DNA from: Methylomonas sp. 11b
GTDB lineage: Bacteria; Pseudomonadota; Gammaproteobacteria; Methylococcales; Methylomonadaceae
Assembly (NCBI RefSeq): GCF_000515215.1
Contig: NZ_KI911557.1
Span: 2,351,741 to 2,415,740, forward strand
DNA: 64,000 bases
Direction of reading: 5' to 3'
Notes under the pieces: generated by a model
Told to the model about the DNA's origin: nothing
What the model saw: only the letters and a program-made list of their open reading frames with translations
Database searches by the model: none
Made by a program: the position numbers and the translations under genes
Shown: positions 1 to 8,689 of the stretch, piece after piece
Layout: each line of letters opens with the position of its first letter
Position numbering within the stretch: position 1 is the first letter of the stretch

Positions 1-102
1 AAAATAGTAGAACGCTGATATGCCGGCAACAACAAAAACCAGAGATAAAGCCAACTTTACGATGTCCACCACTGAGGAGACTTCTTCTGCCTGTGCGTTC
101 AT
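1..102 (-). CDS. secE: Preprotein translocase subunit SecE (N-terminal part, runs off the window)
   Basis: Only the first 34 codons lie in the window. They begin MNAQAEEVSSVVDIVKLALS and run into a hydrophobic stretch (LVFVVAGISAFYYF), which fits the first membrane segment of gammaproteobacterial SecE, a subunit of the SecYEG protein export channel. The gene sits just after tuf and tRNA-Trp on the same strand, the usual tufB-trpT-secE-nusG order, and this context is the main support. The C-terminal half, with the conserved SecE core, is not visible. Confidence 0.85.
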   Translation of the reverse strand, partial: MNAQAEEVSSVVDIVKLALSLVFVVAGISAFYYF

Positions 103-139
103 TTAGTCAACTTGAATTAAATTATGAAGATTCCCTGAA

Positions 140-215
140 TGGCAGGCCAGGAGGGACTCGAACCCCCAACTTGCGGTTTTGGAGACCGCTGCTCTACCAA
201 TTGAACTACTGACCT
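140..215 (-). tRNA. tRNA-Trp (CCA)
   Basis: Read on the minus strand, the sequence folds as a full cloverleaf. The acceptor AGGTCAG pairs with CTGGCCT (one G-U), the anticodon loop is CTCCAAA with anticodon CCA, the T arm carries GTTCGAGTC, and CCA is encoded at the 3' end (tgg at 140-142). It lies between tuf and secE, its standard place in gammaproteobacteria, and is probably cotranscribed with tuf. Confidence 0.97.
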
Positions 216-249
216 ATTCAGAAAATATTTTTTGAATCAAAACCGGTTA

Positions 250-1440
250 TTACTCGATAATAGAAGCAACAACACCCGCACCAACGGTGCGACCACCTTC
301 GCGAATCGCAAAACGTAAGCCGTCTTCCATCGCAATCGGTGAGATTAGTTTTACGGTAACAGCGATGTTATCACCAGGCATCACCATTTCCACACCTTCT
401 GGCAAATCAACCGCACCGGTTACGTCGGTTGTTCTAAAGTAGAACTGCGGACGGTAGCCATTGAAGAACGGGGTATGACGGCCACCCTCTTCTTTGGACA
501 GCACATAAATCTCTGCTTTAAAGTGAGCGTGTGGCTTGATGGAGTTAACATGCGCCAATACTTGACCACGTTCAACATCTTCTCTTTTGGTACCACGCAA
601 CAGGACACCGACGTTATCACCCGCTTGACCTTGATCAAGCAGCTTGCGGAACATTTCCACACCGGTGCAGGTCGTTTGAACGGTGTCTTTAATGCCGACG
701 ATTTCAACTGCTTCGCCCACTTTGATGATGCCACGCTCAACACGACCGGTTACTACGGTACCGCGACCTGAAATTGAGAACACGTCTTCGATGGGCATCA
801 AGAACTTGCCGTCGATCGCACGCTCTGGCTCAGGAATGTAACTATCCAGAGCTTCAACCAAGCGGACTACGGATTGTACACCAATTTCGCTTTGCTCGCC
901 TTCTAAAGCTTTCAATGCAGAACCCACAATAATAGGGGTATCGTCACCAGGGAATTCATATTGGTTCAACAGCTCACGAATTTCCATTTCGACAAGCTCA
1001 ATCAGCTCGGCGTCGTCTACCATATCTGCTTTGTTCAAGAACACGACAATGTAAGGCACACCAACTTGACGTGACAACAGGATGTGTTCGCGCGTTTGCG
1101 GCATAGGACCGTCCGCAGCCGAGCAAACCAAGATGGCTCCGTCCATTTGGGCCGCACCGGTAATCATGTTTTTAACGTAGTCAGCGTGACCAGGGCAGTC
1201 AACGTGGGCATAGTGGCGGTTGGCTGACTCATACTCTACGTGTGAGGTAGAAATAGTGATACCGCGCGCACGTTCTTCTGGGGCGTTGTCGATTTGATCA
1301 AAAGCCTTGACCTCGCCGCCTTGCAGCTCCGCCATTACTTTTGTTAATGCCGCTGTCAATGTGGTTTTACCATGGTCAACGTGACCAATGGTGCCAACGT
1401 TTACGTGCGGTTTCTTTCTTTCAAATTTTTCTTTAGCCAT
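250..1440 (-). CDS. tuf: Elongation factor Tu
   Basis: EF-Tu is the GTPase that carries aminoacyl-tRNA to the ribosome. The 396-residue product has the family length. It opens [20 protein letters not shown], with the P-loop GHVDHGKT near residues 19-26, DCPGH near 81, NKAD near 136 and SAL near 174, followed by the two beta-barrel domains. It lies downstream of tRNA-Tyr, -Gly and -Thr and upstream of tRNA-Trp and secE, so it corresponds to the tufB locus of enterobacteria. Many gammaproteobacteria carry a second copy near fusA, which would be outside this window. Transcription probably starts at the promoter at 1771-1799. Confidence 0.99.
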   Translation of the reverse strand: MAKEKFERKKPHVNVGTIGHVDHGKTTLTAALTKVMAELQGGEVKAFDQIDNAPEERARGITISTSHVEYESANRHYAHVDCPGHADYVKNMITGAAQMDGAILVCSAADGPMPQTREHILLSRQVGVPYIVVFLNKADMVDDAELIELVEMEIRELLNQYEFPGDDTPIIVGSALKALEGEQSEIGVQSVVRLVEALDSYIPEPERAIDGKFLMPIEDVFSISGRGTVVTGRVERGIIKVGEAVEIVGIKDTVQTTCTGVEMFRKLLDQGQAGDNVGVLLRGTKREDVERGQVLAHVNSIKPHAHFKAEIYVLSKEEGGRHTPFFNGYRPQFYFRTTDVTGAVDLPEGVEMVMPGDNIAVTVKLISPIAMEDGLRFAIREGGRTVGAGVVASIIE

Positions 1441-1481
1441 TATGAAACACCCTAACTACAACAGAAACAATCAACCTTATC

Positions 1482-1557
<76 letters not shown>

Positions 1558-1577
1558 GAGTACCATTACCTCGAGAA

Positions 1578-1651
1578 TGGAGCGGGTGATGGGAATCGAA
1601 CCCACGCAATCAGCTTGGAAGGCTGGAGTTCTACCATTGAACTACACCCGC
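1578..1651 (-). tRNA. tRNA-Gly (TCC)
   Basis: The minus strand folds with acceptor GCGGGTG pairing CACCCGC, anticodon TCC within CCTTCCAAG, a GGTTCGATT T loop and an encoded CCA (tgg at 1578-1580). It is the middle member of the tRNA cluster upstream of tuf. Confidence 0.97.
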
Positions 1652-1669
1652 AGATCCCATTAAATTTGG

Positions 1670-1754
1670 TGGTGGAGGGGGGAGGATTCGAACCTCCGAA
1701 GGTAGAACCGGCAGATTTACAGTCTGATCCCTTTGGCCGCTCGGGAACCCCTCC
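1670..1754 (-). tRNA. tRNA-Tyr (GTA)
   Basis: An 85-base tRNA with a long variable arm, as expected for bacterial tRNA-Tyr. The acceptor GGAGGGG pairs with CCCCTCC, the anticodon loop ACTGTAAAT holds GTA, and CCA is encoded. A second CCA triplet follows directly (tgg at 1667-1669), so the 3' end reads CCACCA. It is the first gene after the promoter at 1771-1799. Confidence 0.96.
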
Positions 1755-1770
1755 GTTACTTATTCGGTCA

Positions 1771-1799
1771 ATTATCCTTATTTATAAAATCCTAGTCAA
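1771..1799 (-). promoter_or_regulatory. Sigma-70 promoter of the tRNA-tuf operon
   Basis: On the minus strand TTGACT (1799-1794) is followed after exactly 17 bases by GATAAT (1776-1771). This is close to the sigma-70 consensus, and the predicted start falls a few bases before tRNA-Tyr. Strong promoters of this type drive stable-RNA operons. The call is by inspection only. Confidence 0.75.
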
Positions 1800-1829
1800 G
1801 TTTTTTTTAAGAATCCTTTCTAAAGACTC

Positions 1830-2384
1830 TTAGGCATTAATCAGAGCAAAATCGCCCGCAATTAGCGCCTCCATATTTTTTGCCACTCCCTCAAACATAC
1901 CAAGCAGTCTCGCCTGACCGTCTAGCGACAATCCAGACAATACGTAATCAGCTACCTTTTCCCTTGTGACAGGGCGACCAATACCGAGTCTCAGCCGGTA
2001 AAAATCACGAGAATCAATGTGGGCGATAATATCGCGAAGCCCATTATGCCCCCCATGACCTCCATCCCGCTTTAACCTGACAACACCCTCGGACAACTCA
2101 AGATCATCATGAACCACAAGCATCTCGCCTGGAATGAGCTTGTAATATCGCAAAAGCTTACCAACAGACATGCCGCTTTTATTCATAAAAGTCATCGGCT
2201 TTAACAATATCAGCTTACATCCGCCAATATTGCACTCCGCCACTTCACCGGAAAACTGACCACTGCTCGACCAACCAACACCAGCCAATCCCGCCAGGTA
2301 CTCTACAAACAAAAACCCGGCATTATGCCGGGTTTTTTCGTATTGCCGCCCAGGATTACCCAGACCAACAACTAACTTAATCAT
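1830..2384 (-). CDS. pth: Peptidyl-tRNA hydrolase
   Basis: Pth releases peptides from peptidyl-tRNA that drops off the ribosome. The 184-residue product has the expected length and motifs: GLGNPG near residues 7-12, RHNAGF near 19-24 with the catalytic His, KPMTFMN near 61-67, HDDLEL near 92-97 and GGHGGHNGL near 108-116. It follows rplY on the same strand with a 22-base gap, a common pairing. Its start region encodes a terminator-like hairpin (see 2311-2338). Confidence 0.98.
   Translation of the reverse strand: MIKLVVGLGNPGRQYEKTRHNAGFLFVEYLAGLAGVGWSSSGQFSGEVAECNIGGCKLILLKPMTFMNKSGMSVGKLLRYYKLIPGEMLVVHDDLELSEGVVRLKRDGGHGGHNGLRDIIAHIDSRDFYRLRLGIGRPVTREKVADYVLSGLSLDGQARLLGMFEGVAKNMEALIAGDFALINA
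2311..2338 (-). other. Terminator-like hairpin inside the pth coding sequence
   Basis: The stretch reads AAAAACCCGGCAT, T, ATGCCGGGTTTTTT on the plus strand, an almost perfect palindrome. As RNA of the minus strand it gives a CCCGGC/GCCGGG stem with a short AT loop, followed by five U residues, the form of an intrinsic terminator. It lies across the codons for the conserved RHNAGF segment of pth. Whether it acts as an attenuator is not known; translating ribosomes would normally disrupt it. Confidence 0.5.
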
Positions 2385-2406
2385 TCAAGAGAGGCTTAAT
2401 ATGCTA

Positions 2407-3003
2407 TTACTCAACTGACTCCACAGATCTTGGCTTAACAATTTGTGCAACCGGATGATCATGCTCAGCACCATGCTGCAAGGCAGCAATTTCAACACCG
2501 GCCGGCAAAACCAAATCAGACAAATGTATTGTCGAACCAACATCTACACCAGCCAGATCTACCTCGATAAATTCCGGCAAAGCGGAAGGCATACACAGCA
2601 CCTCCACATCAGCCATTGCATGAGTGACTAAACCGCCCTTTTTAACGCCGACCGAAATAGCTTCATTGATAAAATGCAAAGGAACATGGACTTTCAATTT
2701 ATGCGTCTCATCAACACGCATAAAGTCCATATGCAAAACTATCGGCTTTGCAGGATGTCTCTGTATATGCTTAAGAACAGCTTTTTCTGTTTTACCGTCG
2801 ATTTTAAGATCAAGCACATGAGAATAAACCGCCTCATGCACCAAATGCTTAACCACTTCGTTATGGTCCAGCAACAACATCTCAGGAGCACCGTTGCCGC
2901 CATAAACTACGGCTGGCACTTTACCCTGGCGACGAACAACTTTGGCCGCACTACTGCCCGAGGCACTGCGAGCTTCTGCAACAAATTCAAACACGTTAGC
3001 CAT
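2407..3003 (-). CDS. rplY: Ribosomal protein L25 (long CTC/TL5 form)
   Basis: This is the 5S rRNA-binding ribosomal protein L25 in its two-domain form (CTC type), 198 residues. It begins MANVFEFVAEARSASGSSAA, followed by the GKVPAVVYG segment and an L25 core (HIQRHPAKPIVLHMDFMRV), then a C-terminal TL5-like beta domain ending near DHPVAQIV. I use the ATG at 3003 because GGAG lies 8 bases upstream; an in-frame start 27 bases earlier has no ribosome site. It sits between prs and pth on the same strand, the classic prs-rplY-pth order. Confidence 0.96.
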   Translation of the reverse strand: MANVFEFVAEARSASGSSAAKVVRRQGKVPAVVYGGNGAPEMLLLDHNEVVKHLVHEAVYSHVLDLKIDGKTEKAVLKHIQRHPAKPIVLHMDFMRVDETHKLKVHVPLHFINEAISVGVKKGGLVTHAMADVEVLCMPSALPEFIEVDLAGVDVGSTIHLSDLVLPAGVEIAALQHGAEHDHPVAQIVKPRSVESVE

Positions 3004-3048
3004 TTTTTTCTCCAAAAGCTTGTTCCACAAGCACTACTTTAATTCTTA

Positions 3049-4002
3049 TCAGTCAACATAAAGCGAACTTACAGACTCGCCCACAGCTATCCGCCGTATT
3101 GTTTCCGCCAACATTTCCGCAACACTTAGCTGCCTGATCTTATCAATCCCAGACAATTCTGCAGTCAACGGAATCGTATCAGTAACCACCAACTCATCAA
3201 GAACGGAATTTTCAACATTCTCCGCAGCCGCACCGGATAACACCGGGTGAGTACAGTATGCAACAACCTTCTTGGCACCATTTTTCTTGAGCGCTTCGGC
3301 CGCGTGACACAAAGTGCCAGCCGTATCGACCAAGTCATCTACCATGACACAAGTCCGACCCTCTACATCGCCGATAATGTGCATTATTTCAGAAACGTTC
3401 GGCCTAGGCCTACGCTTGTCGATTATCGCCAAATCAGCATCGCCGAGACGCTTGGCAATGGCTCTAGCCCTTACCACGCCCCCAACATCGGGCGAGACCA
3501 CGATCAAATCTTCGTATTCTTGCCGCCAAATATCGCCTAGCAAAATAGGGGAGGCATACACATTATCAACAGGAATACCAAAGAACCCCATAATTTGATC
3601 AGCATGCAAATCAACGGTCAAAGCCCTGTCAGCCCCGGCATTTCCTATCATATCCGCAACCAATCTTGCAGTAATAGGCACCCTGGCCGATCTTGAGCGC
3701 CTATCTTGCCGAGCATAACCATAATAAGGCATCACAGCGGTTATTCTAGCCGCAGACGCCCGCCTCATAGCATCGATCATCACCAACAATTCCATCAGGT
3801 TTTCGTTGGTAGGCGCACAGGTAGGCTGTATGACAAATACATCCCTACCTCTAACATTCTCTTCTATCTCAACAAAAATCTCGCCATCACTAAAACGACC
3901 AACAGTCGCCATGCCGAGGCGCATATTGAGCTTCTTCACAATACCTTCAGACAACGCCTTATTGGCATTCCCCGAGAATACCATTACCGAGGCTTCACGC
4001 AT
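3049..4002 (-). CDS. prs: Ribose-phosphate pyrophosphokinase
   Basis: PRPP synthase makes phosphoribosyl pyrophosphate from ribose 5-phosphate and ATP for nucleotide, His and Trp synthesis. The 317-residue product has the class I features: [12 protein letters not shown] near residue 36, the ATP-binding segment [29 protein letters not shown] near 98-106, the metal site [13 protein letters not shown] near 132 and the PRPP loop [16 protein letters not shown] near 220. AGGAG lies 7 bases before the ATG at 4002. tRNA-Gln and ispE precede it on the same strand. Confidence 0.98.
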   Translation of the reverse strand: MREASVMVFSGNANKALSEGIVKKLNMRLGMATVGRFSDGEIFVEIEENVRGRDVFVIQPTCAPTNENLMELLVMIDAMRRASAARITAVMPYYGYARQDRRSRSARVPITARLVADMIGNAGADRALTVDLHADQIMGFFGIPVDNVYASPILLGDIWRQEYEDLIVVSPDVGGVVRARAIAKRLGDADLAIIDKRRPRPNVSEIMHIIGDVEGRTCVMVDDLVDTAGTLCHAAEALKKNGAKKVVAYCTHPVLSGAAAENVENSVLDELVVTDTIPLTAELSGIDKIRQLSVAEMLAETIRRIAVGESVSSLYVD

Positions 4003-4037
4003 TCAAGCACTCCTAAGGAACTATTGTGTGGAGATTA

Positions 4038-4111
4038 TGGCTGGGCTGCAAGGATTCGAACCTTGGTATGCGAGGATCAAAACCTCGTGCCTTACCGCTT
4101 GGCGACAGCCC
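4038..4111 (-). tRNA. tRNA-Gln (TTG)
   Basis: The minus strand gives acceptor GGGCTGT pairing GCAGCCC, anticodon TTG in GTTTTGATC, a GGTTCGAAT T loop and encoded CCA (tgg at 4038-4040). Position between ispE and prs is typical of gammaproteobacteria. Confidence 0.97.
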
Positions 4112-4121
4112 ATTAAATTGA

Positions 4122-5009
4122 CTAAACAGATCCGTGTTCTAATTTTTCATGCAGAGGCGACACATTAAGCCCTCGAGCCAAATAAACCGACCAATTCTGA
4201 CTCAACACAGAAAAGGCCTCACGCGCCGACTCTTCCGAGTTGAACTGGGCAAACACACAAGCCCCTGTTCCAGTTAATCTCGCTTCTGCATATTGAGACA
4301 ATGCATCCAATGCATTACTCACCGACTTATACAACTTACTAACGACGGGAAGACAATCATTCCGCCAATCGCCTGCAATGAAGTCGCGCATTGTGATGGG
4401 TTTGCTATCTCTTGTCAACTCTTCCGCCAAAAAAATCTGCTTAGTGTTCACGTGACAATCAGGCTTGATCACCACAACCCATTGTTCCGGAATCGTTACG
4501 GGCTTTAATTCCTCCCCAACACCTTCACCCCAAGCGGTGTAACCATAGACAAAAACAGGCACATCGGCGCCAAGCTGCAATCCCAACTCCATCAATTTTT
4601 CTAATGGTAACTGCAAATTCCACAACCTATTCAGCACCACCAGAGTAGTTGCAGCATCGGAACTACCACCACCCAAGCCGCCACCCATAGGCAGATTCTT
4701 TTCGACGTCGATACACACACCGAATGAACACCCGGTGTATTGTTTCAACAAGTTGGCGGCACGAACAGTTAAGTCTTCGTGTTCCGGGACACCTGGAATT
4801 GGATGGCGCAAATAGACCCGGCCATTTTCCGCAGGATAAAAAGTTATCCAATCACACAAATCAATAATCTGAAATACTGTTTGTAGCAAATGGTAGCCAT
4901 CGGGACGACGCCCGGTGATCCTCAACATTAGATTCAACTTAGCCGGCGCAGGCCATTTCTCACCCCAACCCGCCGCCTGTTCTTGCATTCCCGTCACGAC
5001 AAATCCCAT
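4122..5009 (-). CDS. ispE: 4-(cytidine 5'-diphospho)-2-C-methyl-D-erythritol kinase
   Basis: IspE phosphorylates CDP-methylerythritol in the non-mevalonate isoprenoid pathway. It is a GHMP kinase of about family length. Visible motifs are WPAPAKLNLMLRITGRRPDGYH near the N terminus, the ATP loop KNLPMGGGLGGGSSDAA near residues 104-120, and ARLTGTGACVFAQF near 243. The start at 5009 overlaps the end of lolB; an in-frame ATG at 4988 begins MQEQAAGW and is equally possible, since neither has a clear ribosome site. It belongs to the TPR-lolB-ispE-tRNA-Gln-prs run. Confidence 0.97.
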   Translation of the reverse strand: MGFVVTGMQEQAAGWGEKWPAPAKLNLMLRITGRRPDGYHLLQTVFQIIDLCDWITFYPAENGRVYLRHPIPGVPEHEDLTVRAANLLKQYTGCSFGVCIDVEKNLPMGGGLGGGSSDAATTLVVLNRLWNLQLPLEKLMELGLQLGADVPVFVYGYTAWGEGVGEELKPVTIPEQWVVVIKPDCHVNTKQIFLAEELTRDSKPITMRDFIAGDWRNDCLPVVSKLYKSVSNALDALSQYAEARLTGTGACVFAQFNSEESAREAFSVLSQNWSVYLARGLNVSPLHEKLEHGSV

Positions 5010-5563
5010 TGATCCACTATTAATTTAATTCTTGTCTTATCTTTTTCCGCATTGATTTTTCTCGGCAGCACCAAAGCGTTAACTTGTTGCATTTCTCTGA
5101 AACCAACCCGCCATCCAGCCTGAAAAAATCCATCAACTTGCTCGACAAACGACTGCTCCGGATCAGGCATACCGAGCACCCAATGCCTCAAAGCGTTCAC
5201 AGGAATCATGACACCTAACTGCTCCGCCAGGACCTCTTCTGCGGGTCCGCGAAATTCTTTGTGATTGTCGCCGTCATCCAGCACCACAAAATCAGCTTCG
5301 ACAGTAATCAACAGCTTACCCTGAGCCAATGGCCCCGAAAGCTCAATATCGTCTCTGCCAGACTGATGCCGCCAACTCACCGACGCAGAAAAAGAATCCT
5401 TCTCATCAGCCAGAGCCAATCGCCCCTCAAAATACCACTGCTGTTGCTGCTGCAACACCCTCATATCTTGCAAACGGTAAGTACCTTCAGGCTTCTCAGA
5501 CAATAAAGAACAGCCGGACAAGATCATCACAGCCAGCAAAAATACACTGCCCTTAAAAATCAT
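4994..5563 (-). CDS. lolB: Outer-membrane lipoprotein LolB
   Basis: LolB receives lipoproteins from LolA and inserts them into the inner leaflet of the outer membrane. The 189-residue product has a lipoprotein signal peptide with lipobox LSGC at residues 15-18. The middle carries WYFEGRLAL, SWRHQSGRDDIELSGPLAQG and the HWVLGMPDP segment typical of LolB. It overlaps the upstream TPR gene by an ATGA and the downstream ispE by some 15 bases, so the three are translationally coupled. Confidence 0.95.
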   Translation of the reverse strand: MIFKGSVFLLAVMILSGCSLLSEKPEGTYRLQDMRVLQQQQQWYFEGRLALADEKDSFSASVSWRHQSGRDDIELSGPLAQGKLLITVEADFVVLDDGDNHKEFRGPAEEVLAEQLGVMIPVNALRHWVLGMPDPEQSFVEQVDGFFQAGWRVGFREMQQVNALVLPRKINAEKDKTRIKLIVDQWDLS

Positions 5564-7284
5564 TGCCCGTTTTGCAAAAAGCGCTTTTTAAACTCCAACA
5601 AATATTCGTCATCAGGAGATTTTTTATAAACACTGTCGAAAAGCTCTTTTGCTTCCTTTTTCTCACCTAAAGACCAAAGCACTTCGGCAATATGCGCGGC
5701 AATTTCATTTTCCGGCTGCTTCTCGTAGGCTCTACGCAAAAACTCCAGGGCCCGATCAGGCTTTCCGAGCTTAAATTGCAACCATCCGTAGCTATCTATC
5801 ACCACTGCCTCATCAGGCTGCAAACTGAGAGCGCGCTCCAAATATTTAGCCGCTTCCTGATAGCGTTGTGTTCTATCGGTCAACGTATAACCCAACGCGT
5901 TCAGCGCACCCACATCGTCCGGCTTTTTGTCTAAAATTTTCTGCAAGTCGGATTCCAGCACATCCAGCTTGTCCAAGCGCTCGGCAACCAATGCCCTGGC
6001 ATATAGCACTTCGCGATTATCGGGCATATCTTTTAAAGCCAGCGTCAAAACATCGAAGGCTTCCTGGTATTTACCCAATTGATTGTAAAGCTCCGCCTTA
6101 ACCATCAACACCCGCAAATGCTGCTCAGGATATTTGTTATCCATCCGCTTGATGCGCGCCTCGATCTCGTCGAAGCGTTTTTGATTCATCAACAAAGACA
6201 CCGCAGCCATATCCGCGTCGAATGCATAATTGCCGTCGCTCACCCGATCAAACCAAGTTAACGCCTTATCCGGATGCTGTTGATCAACTTCAATCTTACC
6301 TAAGTAAAAACTAGCCTGCCCTTCCCACTCTGGGTTATTCAGCAACTTCTCAAGTACGTTTTCAGCCTTATCGACCTGGCCTTGCTGCATATAAACCAAA
6401 GCCAACGTAAACAGCGTTTCAGCATCGTCCGGCCTATCTTCCAGCACACTCAGGCACAGCTTTATCGCATCGTCATAGTCGTGACCGTTAACCAACACTT
6501 CCAACAACATCTTTCTCAGCATTCTATCTTCCGGCGCCGCCTTAACCGCTTTTTCCAAAGAGGCGCGCGCCTTAGCCAAGTCGCCGGAGCGTCCGGCCAG
6601 CTGTGCTTGCAAAATCACAGCCTTATTCCAATCAGGCTGGATCAGCAACGCTTGACTAACTTTCTGCTGAGCCAACTCATTATTCTGGAGAACCGACGCC
6701 AAAACCGCCTGCAAGAAAAACACGCTCGCTTGATTAGGATGCTCAACAGCCAACTCTTCCAACACGTCGTAGGTAAATTGCGTGCGACCTTCCTTTTCCA
6801 TCAATTTGGTCATTTCCAGCACGCCAGCCTCAAAACCGGCCGGATCATCGGCCAGCATGGCATTGAGATTTTCTAAAGCCGCCTTTTGATCTGAATTTTT
6901 GATTGCCAATAACACGGCAAACTTTCTCGCCGCCAAATTTTTACCGTCTTTGGACAACCAAACCGTCAAGGCCTCGCGGGTACGCTGCTCATCTTTCAAA
7001 AACAAACCGATTTTCACGGCCCGCTCCGCAATCCGCGGATCATCAACTCGCTTAGCGGCTTGCAAATAAGCATCCATGGCCAAATGATACTGATTGCGCT
7101 GCCCTGCCAATTCGGCGGCCATCAGCAAATACAGCACCTCTTCGTCGATCACCGTATTGCGGTTAACTCTGCTTTCCAAACCCTCCGGCTTGGCTGGCAC
7201 ACCTTCTGCGTCAGGCTCTTTCTCAGGAGAAACCGCACATCCTGACATCGATAAAAACATTGCTATGGCTATCCATTTTTTCAT
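5560..7284 (-). CDS. Tetratricopeptide-repeat lipoprotein
   Basis: A 574-residue exported protein with a lipoprotein signal (MSGC near residues 13-16), so probably anchored to a membrane facing the periplasm. Most of its length is degenerate TPR repeats, for example AERAVKIGLFLKDEQRTREA, PDDAETLFTLALVYMQQGQV and PDDVGALNALGYTLTDRTQR. The arrangement matches the TPR protein encoded upstream of lolB in many gammaproteobacteria, which is assumed to assist envelope assembly; its partner is unknown. It overlaps lolB by four bases and diverges from hemA. Confidence 0.85.
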   Translation of the reverse strand: MKKWIAIAMFLSMSGCAVSPEKEPDAEGVPAKPEGLESRVNRNTVIDEEVLYLLMAAELAGQRNQYHLAMDAYLQAAKRVDDPRIAERAVKIGLFLKDEQRTREALTVWLSKDGKNLAARKFAVLLAIKNSDQKAALENLNAMLADDPAGFEAGVLEMTKLMEKEGRTQFTYDVLEELAVEHPNQASVFFLQAVLASVLQNNELAQQKVSQALLIQPDWNKAVILQAQLAGRSGDLAKARASLEKAVKAAPEDRMLRKMLLEVLVNGHDYDDAIKLCLSVLEDRPDDAETLFTLALVYMQQGQVDKAENVLEKLLNNPEWEGQASFYLGKIEVDQQHPDKALTWFDRVSDGNYAFDADMAAVSLLMNQKRFDEIEARIKRMDNKYPEQHLRVLMVKAELYNQLGKYQEAFDVLTLALKDMPDNREVLYARALVAERLDKLDVLESDLQKILDKKPDDVGALNALGYTLTDRTQRYQEAAKYLERALSLQPDEAVVIDSYGWLQFKLGKPDRALEFLRRAYEKQPENEIAAHIAEVLWSLGEKKEAKELFDSVYKKSPDDEYLLEFKKRFLQNGQ

Positions 7285-7368
7285 GCAATCAATTGACCCA
7301 CTTTTGAAAAACTATTGACGATAGATTACCAGAAAAAGCCCCTGAATCGGACTGTCGTTTCATTGTAT

Positions 7369-7397
7369 TTGGACAAAAACAGCGCATTCCTTAAAAT
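7369..7397 (+). promoter_or_regulatory. Candidate sigma-70 promoter of hemA
   Basis: TTGGAC at 7369-7374 and TAAAAT at 7392-7397 are separated by 17 bases. The predicted start is about 25 bases before the hemA ATG at 7431. Confidence 0.6.
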
Positions 7398-7430
7398 AGC
7401 GGACTTTTCTTGTGCTATTGTTCGCAACCG

Positions 7431-8681
7431 ATGACTCTTCTTGCCGTAGGGATAAATTACAATACCGCCCCGGTCGCGATCCGCGAACGCTTGGCGTTCC
7501 CGACGGAAATGCTCGATAACACCCTGAAAAACTTATGGAATCTTCGCGAAATCAGCGAAGCGGCCATTCTATCGACGTGCAACCGCACCGAGTTTTACTA
7601 TCAGGCCGACAGCGATAACCAATCCTCGTTGGTAAACTGGATAGCCGACACCAAACAGATCAAACCAGCCGACTTCACTCCCTATCTTTACAGCTATAAA
7701 GATAGCCAGTCGATAAGACATATGTTCCGTGTGGCTTGCGGCCTGGATTCGATGATCTTGGGCGAGCCGCAAATTCTCGGCCAAATGAAAACCGCCTACC
7801 ATGCCGCTTCACAAGCCGGCACGCTGGGCAGAAATCTCAGTAAATTATTTCAACACACCTTTTCCGCCGCCAAAAAAGTGCGCACCGACACTGCTATCGG
7901 CTCCAGCCCGGTCTCGGTCGCATTTGCCGCCGTGCAACTGGCGCAACAGATTTTCGACAAGCTCAGCGAACAAACCGCGTTACTGATAGGTGCAGGCGAA
8001 ACCATAGAACTTACCGCCCGCCATCTATACCAGCACGGTATCGGCCGCATCATTATTGCCAATCGCACTTACGACAAAGCCCACGCTTTAGCCATGCAAT
8101 TCAACGGCTACGCTATAAACCTAGCCGAGTTGCCGAATCATTTGGCGGAAGCCGATATTGTGGTGTCGTCCACCGCCAGCCAATTGCCGATACTTGGCAA
8201 AGGCCGCGTGGAAAGCGCGATCAAGATCCGCAAGCACAAACCGATGTTCATGGTTGATCTAGCCGTGCCGCGTGACATTGAGGCAGAGGTTGCACAACTG
8301 CGTGACGTGTATTTGTATACCGTCGACGACCTGCAAAACACCGTTAATCAAAACATGGACTCGCGCCGCCGCGCCGCCGAGCAGGCAGAAGAAATCATCG
8401 ACACTCAAGTCGAACACTTTATGGCCTGGCTCCGCTCTCAAGGCGCGCAGGAAACCATCCGCGATTTCCGCACCCAGGCCGAGCAGACTCGCGACGAAGC
8501 CTTACAAAAGGCTTTAGCCCAACTCAACAGCGGCGCAGCTGCCGACGAAGTGTTGCAGCGCCTCGCCCACACCTTGACCAATAAATTGATCCACACTCCC
8601 TGCGCGCAATTGCGCGAGGCTGGCGCCAATGAGCGCCACGACCTGATCGCCGCTTCCCGCGAAATTTTCAAATTACGATAA
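7431..8681 (+). CDS. hemA: Glutamyl-tRNA reductase
   Basis: HemA reduces glutamyl-tRNA to glutamate-1-semialdehyde, the first committed step of C5-pathway tetrapyrrole (heme) synthesis. From the ATG at 7431 the product is 416 residues and begins MTLLAVGINYNTAPVAIRER. The catalytic Cys is in LSTCNRTEFY near residue 50, with GLDSMILGEPQILGQMK near 105, an NADP-binding segment ALLIGAGETIELTARHL near 190 and a C-terminal helical dimerization region. An in-frame start seven codons earlier would add MCYCSQP, which the family lacks. prfA follows after 8 bases, a conserved pair. Confidence 0.97.
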   Translation: MTLLAVGINYNTAPVAIRERLAFPTEMLDNTLKNLWNLREISEAAILSTCNRTEFYYQADSDNQSSLVNWIADTKQIKPADFTPYLYSYKDSQSIRHMFRVACGLDSMILGEPQILGQMKTAYHAASQAGTLGRNLSKLFQHTFSAAKKVRTDTAIGSSPVSVAFAAVQLAQQIFDKLSEQTALLIGAGETIELTARHLYQHGIGRIIIANRTYDKAHALAMQFNGYAINLAELPNHLAEADIVVSSTASQLPILGKGRVESAIKIRKHKPMFMVDLAVPRDIEAEVAQLRDVYLYTVDDLQNTVNQNMDSRRRAAEQAEEIIDTQVEHFMAWLRSQGAQETIRDFRTQAEQTRDEALQKALAQLNSGAAADEVLQRLAHTLTNKLIHTPCAQLREAGANERHDLIAASREIFKLR

Positions 8682-8689
8682 GCCACTGA

